DNA of 64,000 nucleotides, from positions 27,010 to 91,009 of the forward strand of contig CAYFHO010000013.1 of the NCBI GenBank assembly GCA_964342825.1, given 5' to 3'. The notes beneath the pieces were generated by a model. The model had not been told where the DNA came from, did no database searches, and saw only the letters and a program-made list of their open reading frames with translations. Source of the stretch: AAA164-E04 sp964342825. GTDB lineage: Bacteria > Verrucomicrobiota > Verrucomicrobiia > Limisphaerales > AAA164-E04. The translations under genes were made by a program, and so were the position numbers. Positions 17,792-26,502 of this stretch are shown here, one piece after another; position 1 is the first letter of the stretch; the number at the start of each line of letters is the position of its first letter.

Positions 17792-18253
17792 GTGGTTTCT
17801 GACTCGCCCATTTTTCTTGGTTCCTTTGAGCCGAGGCTCGACTCCAAAAGGAGAATTCAAATTTCTCACTCTTGGAGGACGGCAGCTGGTGCCACGACGT
17901 TTGCTTTGGTTAAGTGGCAGAATGACACTTCCATGCCCCCTTGTGTGCTTGGGATGTTGCCTCCGCTGCTGAATCAATTGATTGGAAAAATGAATGAGCG
18001 TCCATTCTCAGACCCACAGGCTGAAAATGTGAGACGATCTCTCTCCAAAGACGCGGCTTTGGTGGAGTTGGATGGCACGGGCAGATTGATGTTGCCAGTG
18101 AACCTGATGAAGGTCACTGGTTTGGAACCAAGAAGTAAAGTGGTCGTTGTTGGGATGTTTGATCGATTCCAGATCTGGAATCACGACGTCTACCACCAAG
18201 GTGTGAGTGTCAAAGATGATGAAGCTTACGCTGAGGCTATCAAACTTTTTTAA
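17792..18253 (+). CDS. mraZ: Transcriptional regulator MraZ
   Basis: MraZ is the first gene of the dcw cluster in most bacteria and binds DNA upstream of itself through AbrB-like folds. The product has both AbrB-like halves: F-L-G-S-F-E-P-R-L-D-S-K-R-R-I near the start and V-E-L-D-G-T-G-R-L-M-L-P later, followed by V-V-V-V-G-M-F-D-R-F-Q-I-W, the hallmark MraZ segment. The start is uncertain. GTG 17792 gives 153 aa, the family length, and puts seven residues before the first strand; ATG codons at 17753 and 17765 would add 9-13 unusual hydrophobic residues. No clear Shine-Dalgarno is visible for any of them. The classical set of repeated MraZ boxes was not found upstream. Confidence 0.85.
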   Translation: MVSDSPIFLGSFEPRLDSKRRIQISHSWRTAAGATTFALVKWQNDTSMPPCVLGMLPPLLNQLIGKMNERPFSDPQAENVRRSLSKDAALVELDGTGRLMLPVNLMKVTGLEPRSKVVVVGMFDRFQIWNHDVYHQGVSVKDDEAYAEAIKLF

Positions 18254-18261
18254 AGCATCAG

Positions 18262-18810
18262 ATGAATCTGAAGAAATACATGTCAAATGGCCTTGTTGTT
18301 GAGGATATGAATCAACTTCATGGTCGATACATTCCCTCCAAACCGGGAATGATTCCCCGATTTGATCAACGCAGAATGGGGGCAGTTCGTGCCAATCGAG
18401 GGCATCGAGGGGGAAGACACATCGTTTTTGGTTCTAAATCAGATGCACAGATTTCAAATCCAGGCCCTATGAATAAACCGCACCAAAACGAGCAATCTTC
18501 CGGCGCACACCGGAAGATTGCTGTTTCCTTTTCAGGTGATTCCGCATCCAAACAACCCAGGAATGGTGTGCACAAGCGCTCCCTCAAAGGGGAATCCTCC
18601 TTTAGCAGGCAGAAGGATAAGGCGGTTCAGCAAGATTTATTTGAGAAGGTCATACCAGTCAGTAAGGGAGCTGAGGTAGATGAGAATTTTGAAATCCAGG
18701 TTCAGTATTTCAAACCCGTCGCCGAAGTGGCGCACGAATTCCCGGTTCGACGGCCTGGTTTCTGGAAAAGATTTTGGCAATCCGTATCGAAGTGGTTGAG
18801 AAAAGGTTGA
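18262..18810 (+). CDS. Unknown basic protein between mraZ and rsmH
   Basis: This 182-residue protein is not recognised. It starts 8 bp after mraZ and ends 10 bp before the ATG of rsmH, so it belongs to the dcw transcript. Most of it is low in predicted structure and rich in Arg, Lys, Ser, Gly and Gln (residues about 15-125). An acidic patch (E-V-D-E-N-F-E) precedes a C-terminal segment R-R-P-G-F-W-K-R-F-W-Q-S-V-S-K-W-L-R-K-G that would form a strongly amphipathic, Trp-rich cationic helix suited to binding a membrane surface. An accessory division or cell wall role is an inference from position and from this tail. Alternative start at ATG 18280. Confidence 0.7.
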   Translation: MNLKKYMSNGLVVEDMNQLHGRYIPSKPGMIPRFDQRRMGAVRANRGHRGGRHIVFGSKSDAQISNPGPMNKPHQNEQSSGAHRKIAVSFSGDSASKQPRNGVHKRSLKGESSFSRQKDKAVQQDLFEKVIPVSKGAEVDENFEIQVQYFKPVAEVAHEFPVRRPGFWKRFWQSVSKWLRKG

Positions 18811-18820
18811 ATTGAGATGC

Positions 18821-19831
18821 ATGGATCAACCCTTTCAACACATCTCTGTCCTTCTAGAGGAAACCATGGAGGCCATGGCTCCGGTACCCGGAGGGGTATA
18901 TCTGGATATGACACTGGGTGGCGCGGGGCATTCGAGCAGGATACTGGAGCTGAGTGCACCTGATGGAAAGCTTTATGCCGTTGATCGTGATCAGGATGCA
19001 ATTGCCCATGCATCCGAGCGGTTGAAGCCGCACGAAGGTAGATTTGAGATTCGGTGCTGCCGGTTTTCGGAAGTAGCCGATTGGGTGGATAAGGCTGCTT
19101 GCGATGCAGTTTTGATGGATTTGGGGATCAGTTCGCCCCAGGTGGATTGGGGACACAGGGGATTTAGTTTTTTGAAAGACGGGAACTTGGATATGCGAAT
19201 GGGGAAGGATGAGGTGACTACTGCCGCCGATATCGTGAACCAATGGAGTGAAGATGAATTGATTCGTCTTTTTCGAGCCTACGGTGAAGAGCCAAGGTCA
19301 CGCCGTATTGCGAGGGCGATTGTTGAGGCCAGGTCGTTGAAACCATTTGAGACTACCTTGGATTTGGCGGGATGCATCGAGAAAGTCATTGGCAGGCGAG
19401 GGGACAAGATCCATCCGGCAACCAAAGTCTTTCAGGCTCTGAGACTGCAGGTCAATGATGAACTGGGGCAGTTGGCAAAAGGGATGGTAGCCGCCTGGAA
19501 AGTGCTGAAAGAGGGAGGGCGATTGGTGACCATTTCCTTTCATTCACTGGAGGCAAGAATGGTGAAACAGTTCGGAAATTATTGGTCAAGAGATTATCTC
19601 CCGGGTGATGCGATGGACACACCGGGATTGAGAAAACCCAAGGCAGCAGTTGCCAAATGGGCGCCAAGGAAAGCTGTGAAGCCTTCCGTTGCGGAAACCA
19701 AAAGGAACTTTCGAGCACGCAGCGCCCAGTTAAGGACCATCGTTAAGATAAAAGATTTACCTTTGGGAGAAGAAATGGACTGGCAGCAACAGTCATTCGG
19801 TTCGATGAATGCCAGACCTTTTGGCTCTTGA
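18821..19831 (+). CDS. rsmH: 16S rRNA (cytosine1402-N4)-methyltransferase RsmH
   Basis: The 336-residue product methylates N4 of C1402 in 16S rRNA using SAM. Family motifs are present: H-I-S-V-L-L-E-E-T, Y-L-D-M-T-L-G-G-A-G-H-S (SAM motif I), D-R-D-Q-D-A-I, D-A-V-L-M-D-L-G-I-S-S-P-Q-V-D, R-G-F-S-F, L-D-M-R-M, P-A-T-K-V-F-Q-A-L-R-L and I-S-F-H-S-L-E. ATG 18821 is preferred; the frame can also begin at a TTG at 18812. The position right after the mraZ region is the standard dcw order (mraW). Confidence 0.97.
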   Translation: MDQPFQHISVLLEETMEAMAPVPGGVYLDMTLGGAGHSSRILELSAPDGKLYAVDRDQDAIAHASERLKPHEGRFEIRCCRFSEVADWVDKAACDAVLMDLGISSPQVDWGHRGFSFLKDGNLDMRMGKDEVTTAADIVNQWSEDELIRLFRAYGEEPRSRRIARAIVEARSLKPFETTLDLAGCIEKVIGRRGDKIHPATKVFQALRLQVNDELGQLAKGMVAAWKVLKEGGRLVTISFHSLEARMVKQFGNYWSRDYLPGDAMDTPGLRKPKAAVAKWAPRKAVKPSVAETKRNFRARSAQLRTIVKIKDLPLGEEMDWQQQSFGSMNARPFGS

Positions 19832-19924
19832 AATGTTGTAAAATGAAATCGGAAGAGGAAGCCGATTTCGCCCCCGTGAATCGGGTATGTTAATTGTCGT
19901 AAACCATGAAGTCGTTTAGTTTGT

Positions 19925-20344
19925 ATGAATACCTATCATCGTCACACAGAGGCTGTTATCAGCGTCGGATGGCTCGTCCGATGTGCAGCCGTTTGCCTGG
20001 TTTTTGGCGCATCCAGCGTCGGATACCTGCACCAGAAAGAAGCCCTTCATCATAAGGCGGATCAAGTCAGAACTCTGGAACGTGAATTGCGTTCACTGAA
20101 ACGCAGCAACCAACTCAAGAAGGAGGAATATGCAGCCCTCACTTCGCCGCAACGCATCGAATTGGAAGTCCGGAAACACCAGCTCGATTTGGTTGCCCCC
20201 AAGCCCGAAAATATTCTTAGCCTCCCTTTGCTTGACCCTCGTTTGGTGATTGCCCCCACCTCGGAGTCGAAACCTTCCGACAAATCTCAATATTCCTTGA
20301 GTCGAGTATCCTATTCCCGAGTCAACAGGAGGTATATACCATGA
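19925..20344 (+). CDS. ftsL: FtsL-like cell division protein
   Basis: The 139-residue protein has one membrane helix (about residues 14-34) followed by a heptad-rich coiled coil (about 37-70, with L-E-R-E-L-R-S-L-K-R) and a short periplasmic tail. FtsL proteins are poorly conserved, so the call rests on size, topology and position between rsmH and ftsI, where ftsL always lies. FtsL forms a complex with FtsQ and FtsB and activates septal FtsW/FtsI. Its stop overlaps the ftsI start by 4 bp (ATGA). A small hairpin (arms 19845-19852 and 19862-19869) lies in the 93-bp gap before it. Confidence 0.8.
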   Translation: MNTYHRHTEAVISVGWLVRCAAVCLVFGASSVGYLHQKEALHHKADQVRTLERELRSLKRSNQLKKEEYAALTSPQRIELEVRKHQLDLVAPKPENILSLPLLDPRLVIAPTSESKPSDKSQYSLSRVSYSRVNRRYIP

Positions 20345-22284
20345 AAACATCCAAAAAAACCACGGATGTTGTTCCAGTTCAGCCTCTGCAACTTCAGCGA
20401 ATGTTGACCTTTGCGTGTTTGTTGCTGGTGGGTTTTTGTGTGGTTGTAGGTAAACTGATTTACCTGCAAGTCTATCAGCACGAAGAGCTGTTGGCCAAAG
20501 CTCAACAAAAAACCCAGCGCACCTATCTGCGTGAAACTGAAAGAGGAAAGATTCTGGATCGGCAAGGCGTTTTGCTTGCTACCAATCAACGGGTAAGAAT
20601 CTTGTGCGCCAACCTTGCTTTCATTGACCGGTATAATGACAAAATGGCCAAAGCCATTTCGGAATACCTTGGTGTGGATGAGGAAAACATTCGAAAACGA
20701 CTTGAATTGGAATATGTGACTCACAAAGGGGAGGAAGTGCTGGATCCGCATGTTCGTTTGAAGGTCAAAGTGAGCAACCAGGAATTCGATGGTCTCAAGG
20801 AATATTTGGCAAGCTATCCATTTGTAGAATCCGAAGAACTCTTGCACGAATCAGAGCAGAAATTCCTGAAGCAAATGAGGCGTTACGGAATTTTTGTGGA
20901 ACCCGTTGAGGATTTCAAACGTGTTTATCCGAACGGGACCATGGCTGCCCATACATTGGGTTACACGCAGTCACGAGAAGAGATTTCCAATGGCCACACT
21001 GTATTTTTGACTCGTGGGATTGATGGTATCGAGAAAACTTGTGACGATGTCCTGAGTGGAGTCATTGGTTGGCGCCAAACAGAGCTGGCTCCGGAGATTG
21101 GTGAATTGCGTGAGTATCGTCGACTGGACATGGCACCCCGTGCGGGCTTGAACGTTGTGCTGACTCTGGATTCAGGATTGCAGGCGATTGTTGAGGAAGA
21201 ACTCAAAGCCGGTATTGAGTTTTCCAAGCCCAAGAGCGCCACGGTCATCATGGTGAGACCTCAAACAGGTGAGATCCTGGCAATGGCCAGTTACCCCAGC
21301 TATGACCCCAACCATCCTGTCACCGCAACATCGGATAATGGCGCCGGTAAAAACCGGGCCATCATGGATCAATTTGAACCTGGCAGTACATTTAAATTGG
21401 TTTCCATTTCCTCTGCCTTGAGTGAGGGGACTGCCCGTTTAACTGATGTGGTTCACTGTAATCATGGTTATTATTCAAATGGCAAATGGAGATTGACCGA
21501 TGACCATGGCTATGGAGATTTGTCGGTCATGGAAGTCTTTGCCAAATCTTCCAACATTGGTACATATAAGATCATCCGGGAAGTGGGCCAACAACGTTTC
21601 TTTGAATACATCATGGGATTTGGTTTTGGCCAGAAAACAGGGGTTCAGCTCCCCGGCGAATTAGGAGGAAAGGTGCATCATGTGAAAGATTGGCGTGATG
21701 TGACCATGTCTCGTGTTGCGATCGGATACACCATTTCCGTGACCCCGCTGCAAATTACCATGGCCATGGCGGCGATTGCCAATGGGGGACGATTGATGCA
21801 ACCAATGATCATTGATCGAATTGAGTACCCTGACGGAAAAGTCATGTCTCATTATGATCCACACATGGTTCGTCAGATCATGACACCAGAGTCTACCAAA
21901 GCCATCACCCAGGCCATGACCCAGGTGGTGGGAAACAAAGGGACTGCTCGCCGAGCCAAGCTGGATGATTACACGGTCGCAGGGAAAACGGGTACAGCAC
22001 GAAAGATTGTCAATGGTCGCTATGTTCGAAACAAGCATCTGGCCTCGTTTGTTGGTTTTCTTCCCGCTGAATCACCTGAAATTTGCATGTCGGTGCTCAT
22101 CAATGAACCGGAAGGCCTGGGGTATGGAGGAATTCATTCCGCGCCCGTTTTCAAGGCCATTGCACAACGTGCAGCGAATTATCTCAATTTGAAACCAAGC
22201 GAGTGGTACCTTCCCGCCGAGGAAATGCCCAAGGATCTGATCGTTCAAACACAGATCGTTCCCGGTGGTTACCTAGCACGTTAA
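20341..22284 (+). CDS. ftsI: Peptidoglycan transpeptidase FtsI (PBP3, class B)
   Basis: This 647-residue class B penicillin-binding protein has one N-terminal membrane helix (about 20-42), a pedestal domain beginning R-G-K-I-L-D-R, and a transpeptidase domain with the three active-site motifs: S349-T-F-K352, S403-S-N405 and K549-T-G551. It cross-links septal peptidoglycan with FtsW. The start overlaps the ftsL stop (ATGA), implying coupled translation. No PASTA domain is seen at the C-terminus. Confidence 0.96.
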   Translation: MKTSKKTTDVVPVQPLQLQRMLTFACLLLVGFCVVVGKLIYLQVYQHEELLAKAQQKTQRTYLRETERGKILDRQGVLLATNQRVRILCANLAFIDRYNDKMAKAISEYLGVDEENIRKRLELEYVTHKGEEVLDPHVRLKVKVSNQEFDGLKEYLASYPFVESEELLHESEQKFLKQMRRYGIFVEPVEDFKRVYPNGTMAAHTLGYTQSREEISNGHTVFLTRGIDGIEKTCDDVLSGVIGWRQTELAPEIGELREYRRLDMAPRAGLNVVLTLDSGLQAIVEEELKAGIEFSKPKSATVIMVRPQTGEILAMASYPSYDPNHPVTATSDNGAGKNRAIMDQFEPGSTFKLVSISSALSEGTARLTDVVHCNHGYYSNGKWRLTDDHGYGDLSVMEVFAKSSNIGTYKIIREVGQQRFFEYIMGFGFGQKTGVQLPGELGGKVHHVKDWRDVTMSRVAIGYTISVTPLQITMAMAAIANGGRLMQPMIIDRIEYPDGKVMSHYDPHMVRQIMTPESTKAITQAMTQVVGNKGTARRAKLDDYTVAGKTGTARKIVNGRYVRNKHLASFVGFLPAESPEICMSVLINEPEGLGYGGIHSAPVFKAIAQRAANYLNLKPSEWYLPAEEMPKDLIVQTQIVPGGYLAR

Positions 22285-22297
22285 GGAGAACAAAATC

Positions 22298-23836
22298 ATG
22301 GTAAAAGTTTTGGAATCCTTGCTTTCGGTGCTGCCCTATGAAGAAATTCATGGCCGTTCGGTTGGAGCGATCAATCGTATCACCCAGAATTCAAAAACCG
22401 TCCTGCCCGGATCGCTTTTCATTGCGCTCTCAGGTACCCGGCATGATGGGAATGATTTTATTCTGTCAGCTCTGGAAAAGGGGGCGGCGGCCATCGTCGT
22501 TGACCGAGAAGAATCCATCATCCAGAGTTGGACAGATAAAGTTCCTTTCATTCTGGTGGAAGACGCCCGCAGCGCCATGTCGTCCATTGCCGCTTGGTTC
22601 TATGATTATCCTGCCCGCAAACTGGACATGATTGGAATCACGGGCACCAACGGCAAAACTTCGGTTGCTTTTATGACCAGCCATTTGCTTCGGTCGATGG
22701 GTAAGGAAGTTGGCATGATTGGAACCGTTCGGTATGAGATTGGCTCGCGCCAGATCCCTGCGCAACGCACCACACCAGACGCAATCGAATTACAGCGATT
22801 GTTGCATGAAATGGTTCAGGCCGGATGCTCCGTCTGCGTCATGGAGGTCAGTTCCCATGCCATCGACCAAAAAAGGGTTTCAGGTATTCCCTTCCGTGTC
22901 ATGGTGTTCACCAATCTCACACGAGATCACCTTGATTATCACCAGGATCTTGAAACCTACTTCAAGACAAAGCAGATGCTGCTCGATGGGACCGTAGGTG
23001 CAGCATCCTCCGCACTGAGAATAGTTAATGTCGACGATGCGCACGGGAGAAGACTTCAAGGGGTGTTGCAGGGCCGCCGAATCCGGACTTTCGGCCAGGA
23101 ACCAGCCTTTCATCCCGACTTGCTGGCCAGGGACGTTGATCTGGCTTCAGGTTACACGCGTTTTTTGCTTCACGGAAAATCTGCAGAACCTGTGACTTGT
23201 CTGGTGCCATTGATTGGACGTCATAATGTGTCAAACATTCTGGCATCTGCTGCAATTGCCTTCGAACTTGGGATGGAGCCGGAAGATTTCAAGCAAGCTT
23301 TGTCCACCATGCCTCCTGTGCCAGGTCGCCTGGAACCCGTTCATTGTGGGCAACCCTTCTCATTGTTTATTGATTATGCTCATACCGAGGATGCCCTTTA
23401 TCATGTCCTGACGACCATGAAACCTCTGGCAAAGCACCGACTTCATTGTGTTTTTGGATGTGGTGGAAGCCGTGATTCGGGCAAGCGATTCAAGATGGGA
23501 GTTGTTGCTGCCCAATGGGCAGATCTCACTTGGATCACCAGTGACAATCCCCGAAAAGAAGCTCCGGAATCCATTGCCCAGGATGTTGAGGCTGGTTACC
23601 TGTCGGTTCGGTCAGAAGGCGTCAGAGTTCTGGTAGATCGGAGGGAAGCCATAGAAACGGCATTGCGTGAGGCTCAACCCGGAGACGTGGTTCTAATTGC
23701 CGGCAAAGGACATGAAACCTATCAGGAATTTGCTGACACGGTCGTTCCTTTTGATGACAAAGCAACTGCCATAGAGGCATTGTCTGCCATGGGTTATGAG
23801 GCTTTGGAGGCGATTGAAGAGAGGAGGGCAAGCTGA
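22298..23836 (+). CDS. murE: UDP-MurNAc-tripeptide synthetase MurE (meso-DAP adding)
   Basis: The 512-residue cytoplasmic ligase adds the third residue of the stem peptide. It has the Mur ligase ATP loop G-T-N-G-K-T-S (about 115-121), the central T-T-P-D-A-I-E and S-S-H-A-I segments, and D-N-P-R-K near residue 416. The DNPR motif marks meso-diaminopimelate as substrate rather than lysine, which fits a Gram-negative wall. The C-terminal G-K-G-H-E-T-Y-Q is also typical. It starts 13 bp after ftsI with a good AAGGAG ribosome-binding site and is one base from the murF start. Confidence 0.97.
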   Translation: MVKVLESLLSVLPYEEIHGRSVGAINRITQNSKTVLPGSLFIALSGTRHDGNDFILSALEKGAAAIVVDREESIIQSWTDKVPFILVEDARSAMSSIAAWFYDYPARKLDMIGITGTNGKTSVAFMTSHLLRSMGKEVGMIGTVRYEIGSRQIPAQRTTPDAIELQRLLHEMVQAGCSVCVMEVSSHAIDQKRVSGIPFRVMVFTNLTRDHLDYHQDLETYFKTKQMLLDGTVGAASSALRIVNVDDAHGRRLQGVLQGRRIRTFGQEPAFHPDLLARDVDLASGYTRFLLHGKSAEPVTCLVPLIGRHNVSNILASAAIAFELGMEPEDFKQALSTMPPVPGRLEPVHCGQPFSLFIDYAHTEDALYHVLTTMKPLAKHRLHCVFGCGGSRDSGKRFKMGVVAAQWADLTWITSDNPRKEAPESIAQDVEAGYLSVRSEGVRVLVDRREAIETALREAQPGDVVLIAGKGHETYQEFADTVVPFDDKATAIEALSAMGYEALEAIEERRAS

Positions 23837-23837
23837 A

Positions 23838-25334
23838 ATGCGAATGATTAAATTAGGGGAAATTGCCCAAGCTTGTGGAGGCGATTTGTTTTTCGCAAAT
23901 CAGGATCAGTCCATTCAAGGAATTTCAACGGACTCAAGAGCTGTCCAACCTGGTGAGCTTTTTATCGCTTTAAAAGGAGATCGTTTTGATGCACACCAGT
24001 TCATGACACCGGAAATGGTTTCCCGCTTGTCAGGAGCATTGGTCACCCGAAATGCTTTGCCAAGTGGGTTGCCGAAATTTCCATTGATCGATGTTCCTGA
24101 TGTAAGAAAGGCCATGGGGCAACTGGCGCATTGGTATCGAACTCAATTCCAGATTCCCGTCATCGGCATTACAGGGTCCAATGGAAAGACATCCACCAAG
24201 GCGCTGCTGAAGGGAGCCATGTCCCAAGGTGGGGAGGTGTTATCCAGTCCCGCCAGTTTTAATAACGACGTCGGGGTTCCATTGACGCTTTTAGATTTGT
24301 CGGATGAACACCAGGCTGCCATTTTGGAAATAGGAACCAATCACCCCGGAGAGATTGCACATTTGTCCTCCATGGTTCAGCCCACTCATGCCATCATTAC
24401 ATCAGTGGGAGGAAGCCACATCGGTAACTTTGGATCTGTGGAAGCCATCGCTCAGGAAAAGGGATGTTTAGCTGAAGCACTACCGGAAAATGGGGTTTTA
24501 TTCCTGAATTCGGACTCGCCCTGGTTTTCTCATTTGGCGAAGCGAACGGCTGCTCGATTGATCACCGTTGGGTTTTCGGAAAGTTCCGATTGGCGTCTCT
24601 CCAAATTGAGTACCTCGCAGCAATCCACCCAGTGTCAAATCTCCAACGATGAACTGGGAATACAATCTACTTTTATCATACCCGTTTCTGGTCGACATCA
24701 GGCTGTCAATGCAGGATTGGCTTTTGCCATGGCCATTGAGCTGGGACTCTCACCTGAGCAGGTAACGGAAGGATTGTCCAAGGTGAAGATGCCCGGTATG
24801 CGCATGGAAGTGTTCCAAACAAAAGTGGCCACCTTTTGGAATGATGCCTACAACGCCAACGAAGATTCAGTTTTAGCTTCCATGGAAACTTTTTGCGGGG
24901 TTGCTGGTAAGAAATCTCGAACCGTCATGGTCCTGGGGCAGTTAAATGAATTGGGGGATCATGCTTCCGCTGTTTATCAACGGCTGGCTGACAAAGCGGT
25001 GAATCTGGGAATTGATTTATTGGTGGGTGTCGGTGAAGGCCCTGACGCATGGGTAGATTCGGCCAAATCAAAAGGTCACTCCAATGCTCTGAATTTTGCA
25101 TCAAATCAAGATGCATTTAATGAACTGCGATCGATCATCTCTCATGGAGATCAGATCCTCTTCAAAGCATCTCGAGGTGCAAAATTGGAGGGATTGGTTG
25201 AACAATTACGGAGCGCTTTCGAAAACCCGGAACCAAAAGAAGACGGGCATTCAGTTGACGAAGAGAACTTTTCCAACGGTTCCACAAAGTCTTCGCCCTC
25301 TTTCACCGCGTGCTTGGGGGGGATGTTCCTGTGA
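23838..25334 (+). CDS. murF: UDP-MurNAc-pentapeptide synthetase MurF
   Basis: From ATG 23838 the product is 498 residues. It adds D-Ala-D-Ala to the UDP-MurNAc-tripeptide. Recognisable segments are S-T-D-S-R-A-V-Q-P-G-E-L-F-I-A-L (substrate-binding domain), the ATP loop G-S-N-G-K-T-S (about 113-119), N-N-D-V-G-V-P-L-T and E-I-G-T-N-H-P-G-E-I. A longer in-frame start at 23796 overlaps murE and is unlikely. A GAGGAGG ribosome-binding site lies within the end of murE. The extreme C-terminus (about 460-498) is polar and variable, then overlaps mraY by 4 bp. Confidence 0.96.
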   Translation: MRMIKLGEIAQACGGDLFFANQDQSIQGISTDSRAVQPGELFIALKGDRFDAHQFMTPEMVSRLSGALVTRNALPSGLPKFPLIDVPDVRKAMGQLAHWYRTQFQIPVIGITGSNGKTSTKALLKGAMSQGGEVLSSPASFNNDVGVPLTLLDLSDEHQAAILEIGTNHPGEIAHLSSMVQPTHAIITSVGGSHIGNFGSVEAIAQEKGCLAEALPENGVLFLNSDSPWFSHLAKRTAARLITVGFSESSDWRLSKLSTSQQSTQCQISNDELGIQSTFIIPVSGRHQAVNAGLAFAMAIELGLSPEQVTEGLSKVKMPGMRMEVFQTKVATFWNDAYNANEDSVLASMETFCGVAGKKSRTVMVLGQLNELGDHASAVYQRLADKAVNLGIDLLVGVGEGPDAWVDSAKSKGHSNALNFASNQDAFNELRSIISHGDQILFKASRGAKLEGLVEQLRSAFENPEPKEDGHSVDEENFSNGSTKSSPSFTACLGGMFL

Positions 25335-26476
25335 TTTATTATCTCCATCAATATATCCTGGAATGGGCTGCAGGAACCGCCTGGGAAGACACGCTGTCTC
25401 CCTTGCGCGTTTTTCGATATATATCTGTCCGTAGTATTGGAGCTGCGATCACAGCCCTGGTGTTTAGCTGGGTATTCGGCCCCATGGTGATTCGATGGCT
25501 GAAGGATTTGAAGTTTCGTCAATATTACGCAGACAAATCCGAACAGGCTGGAGGAACCGTCAGAGTCACCGACAAGCGTGGAACACCTACGATGGGTGGA
25601 GTTCTCATTGTGCTTTCTATGGATCTGGCAGTGATTTTATGGGCTCAATTAAATGCGCTCATTTTGTTATGCCTGCTATCCCTGATCGTTTTGTCTGCTT
25701 TGGGATTTTACGACGATTACCTCAAAGTGACCAAGCAAGACGGAGAAGGTGTAAAATCCAAAGTCAAACTTTGGGTCCAATTGATTTTGGGTTGTTCGGT
25801 TGCCGGTTACCTTTGGCTGGTTCCTGCGACCCGACCCTTGGTGGAGGATATCATGGTTCCATTTTTCAAAACTCCCATTCTTGAAGGTGCGGCATTGATC
25901 GGTTTCGGTTTGACGCTGACCGCCATCATGGGCAGCTCGAATGCGGTGAATCTGACGGATGGCTTAGACGGCCTGGCCATTGGCTGCACCATTATTGTGA
26001 CCAGCGTGTTTGTTGCCCTAACCTACATTGCTGGCAACATCAAATGGGCAACCTATCTGCAGGTCCCATACGTTGCCGGGGCCTCAGAGTTAACCGTGTT
26101 TTGCGCAGCCATGTTGGGGGCATCCGTCGGATTTCTCTGGTACAATTGTCACCCTGCACAGGTGTTCATGGGGGATACCGGCTCTCTGGCTCTTGGAGGC
26201 GCTTTGGGGATCATGGCCGTTTTGATCCATCAACCACTGATCCTGGTTATTGCCGGTGGAGTTTTTGTGGCTGAGGCTCTGTCCGTGATGCTGCAGGTCA
26301 GTTACTTTAAATATCATAAAAGACGAACCGGGGTTGGGAAGCGCATCTTTCTGCGTGCTCCCATCCACCATCATTTCGAACAATTGGGATGGAAAGAGAC
26401 ACAAGTGGTGACCCGGTTCTATATTTTGACAGGTTTGTTCGCGAGTCTGGCCCTATTAACTCTCAAAATTCGCTGA
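25331..26476 (+). CDS. mraY: Phospho-N-acetylmuramoyl-pentapeptide transferase MraY
   Basis: The protein makes lipid I at the inner membrane. It is about 381 residues with roughly ten membrane segments. Key motifs are D-K-R-G-T-P-T-M-G-G, F-Y-D-D-Y-L-K (catalytic aspartates, about 126-132), N-L-T-D-G-L-D-G-L-A (about 206-215), M-G-D-T-G-S and A-P-I-H-H-H-F-E. The start chosen is GTG 25331, which gives M-I-Y-Y-L-H-Q, overlaps the murF stop as GTGA, and has a run of seven G residues at ribosome-binding distance. A GTG at 25310 is the longer alternative. Confidence 0.96.
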   Translation: MIYYLHQYILEWAAGTAWEDTLSPLRVFRYISVRSIGAAITALVFSWVFGPMVIRWLKDLKFRQYYADKSEQAGGTVRVTDKRGTPTMGGVLIVLSMDLAVILWAQLNALILLCLLSLIVLSALGFYDDYLKVTKQDGEGVKSKVKLWVQLILGCSVAGYLWLVPATRPLVEDIMVPFFKTPILEGAALIGFGLTLTAIMGSSNAVNLTDGLDGLAIGCTIIVTSVFVALTYIAGNIKWATYLQVPYVAGASELTVFCAAMLGASVGFLWYNCHPAQVFMGDTGSLALGGALGIMAVLIHQPLILVIAGGVFVAEALSVMLQVSYFKYHKRRTGVGKRIFLRAPIHHHFEQLGWKETQVVTRFYILTGLFASLALLTLKIR

Positions 26477-26502
26477 ACTTCCCTTATTGAAAATCGCAAA
26501 AC

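Noticed and set aside
19845..19885. Hairpins between rsmH and ftsL as an internal terminator
   Set aside because: The stems are short and no T-run follows. They may be structural, but termination is not supported.
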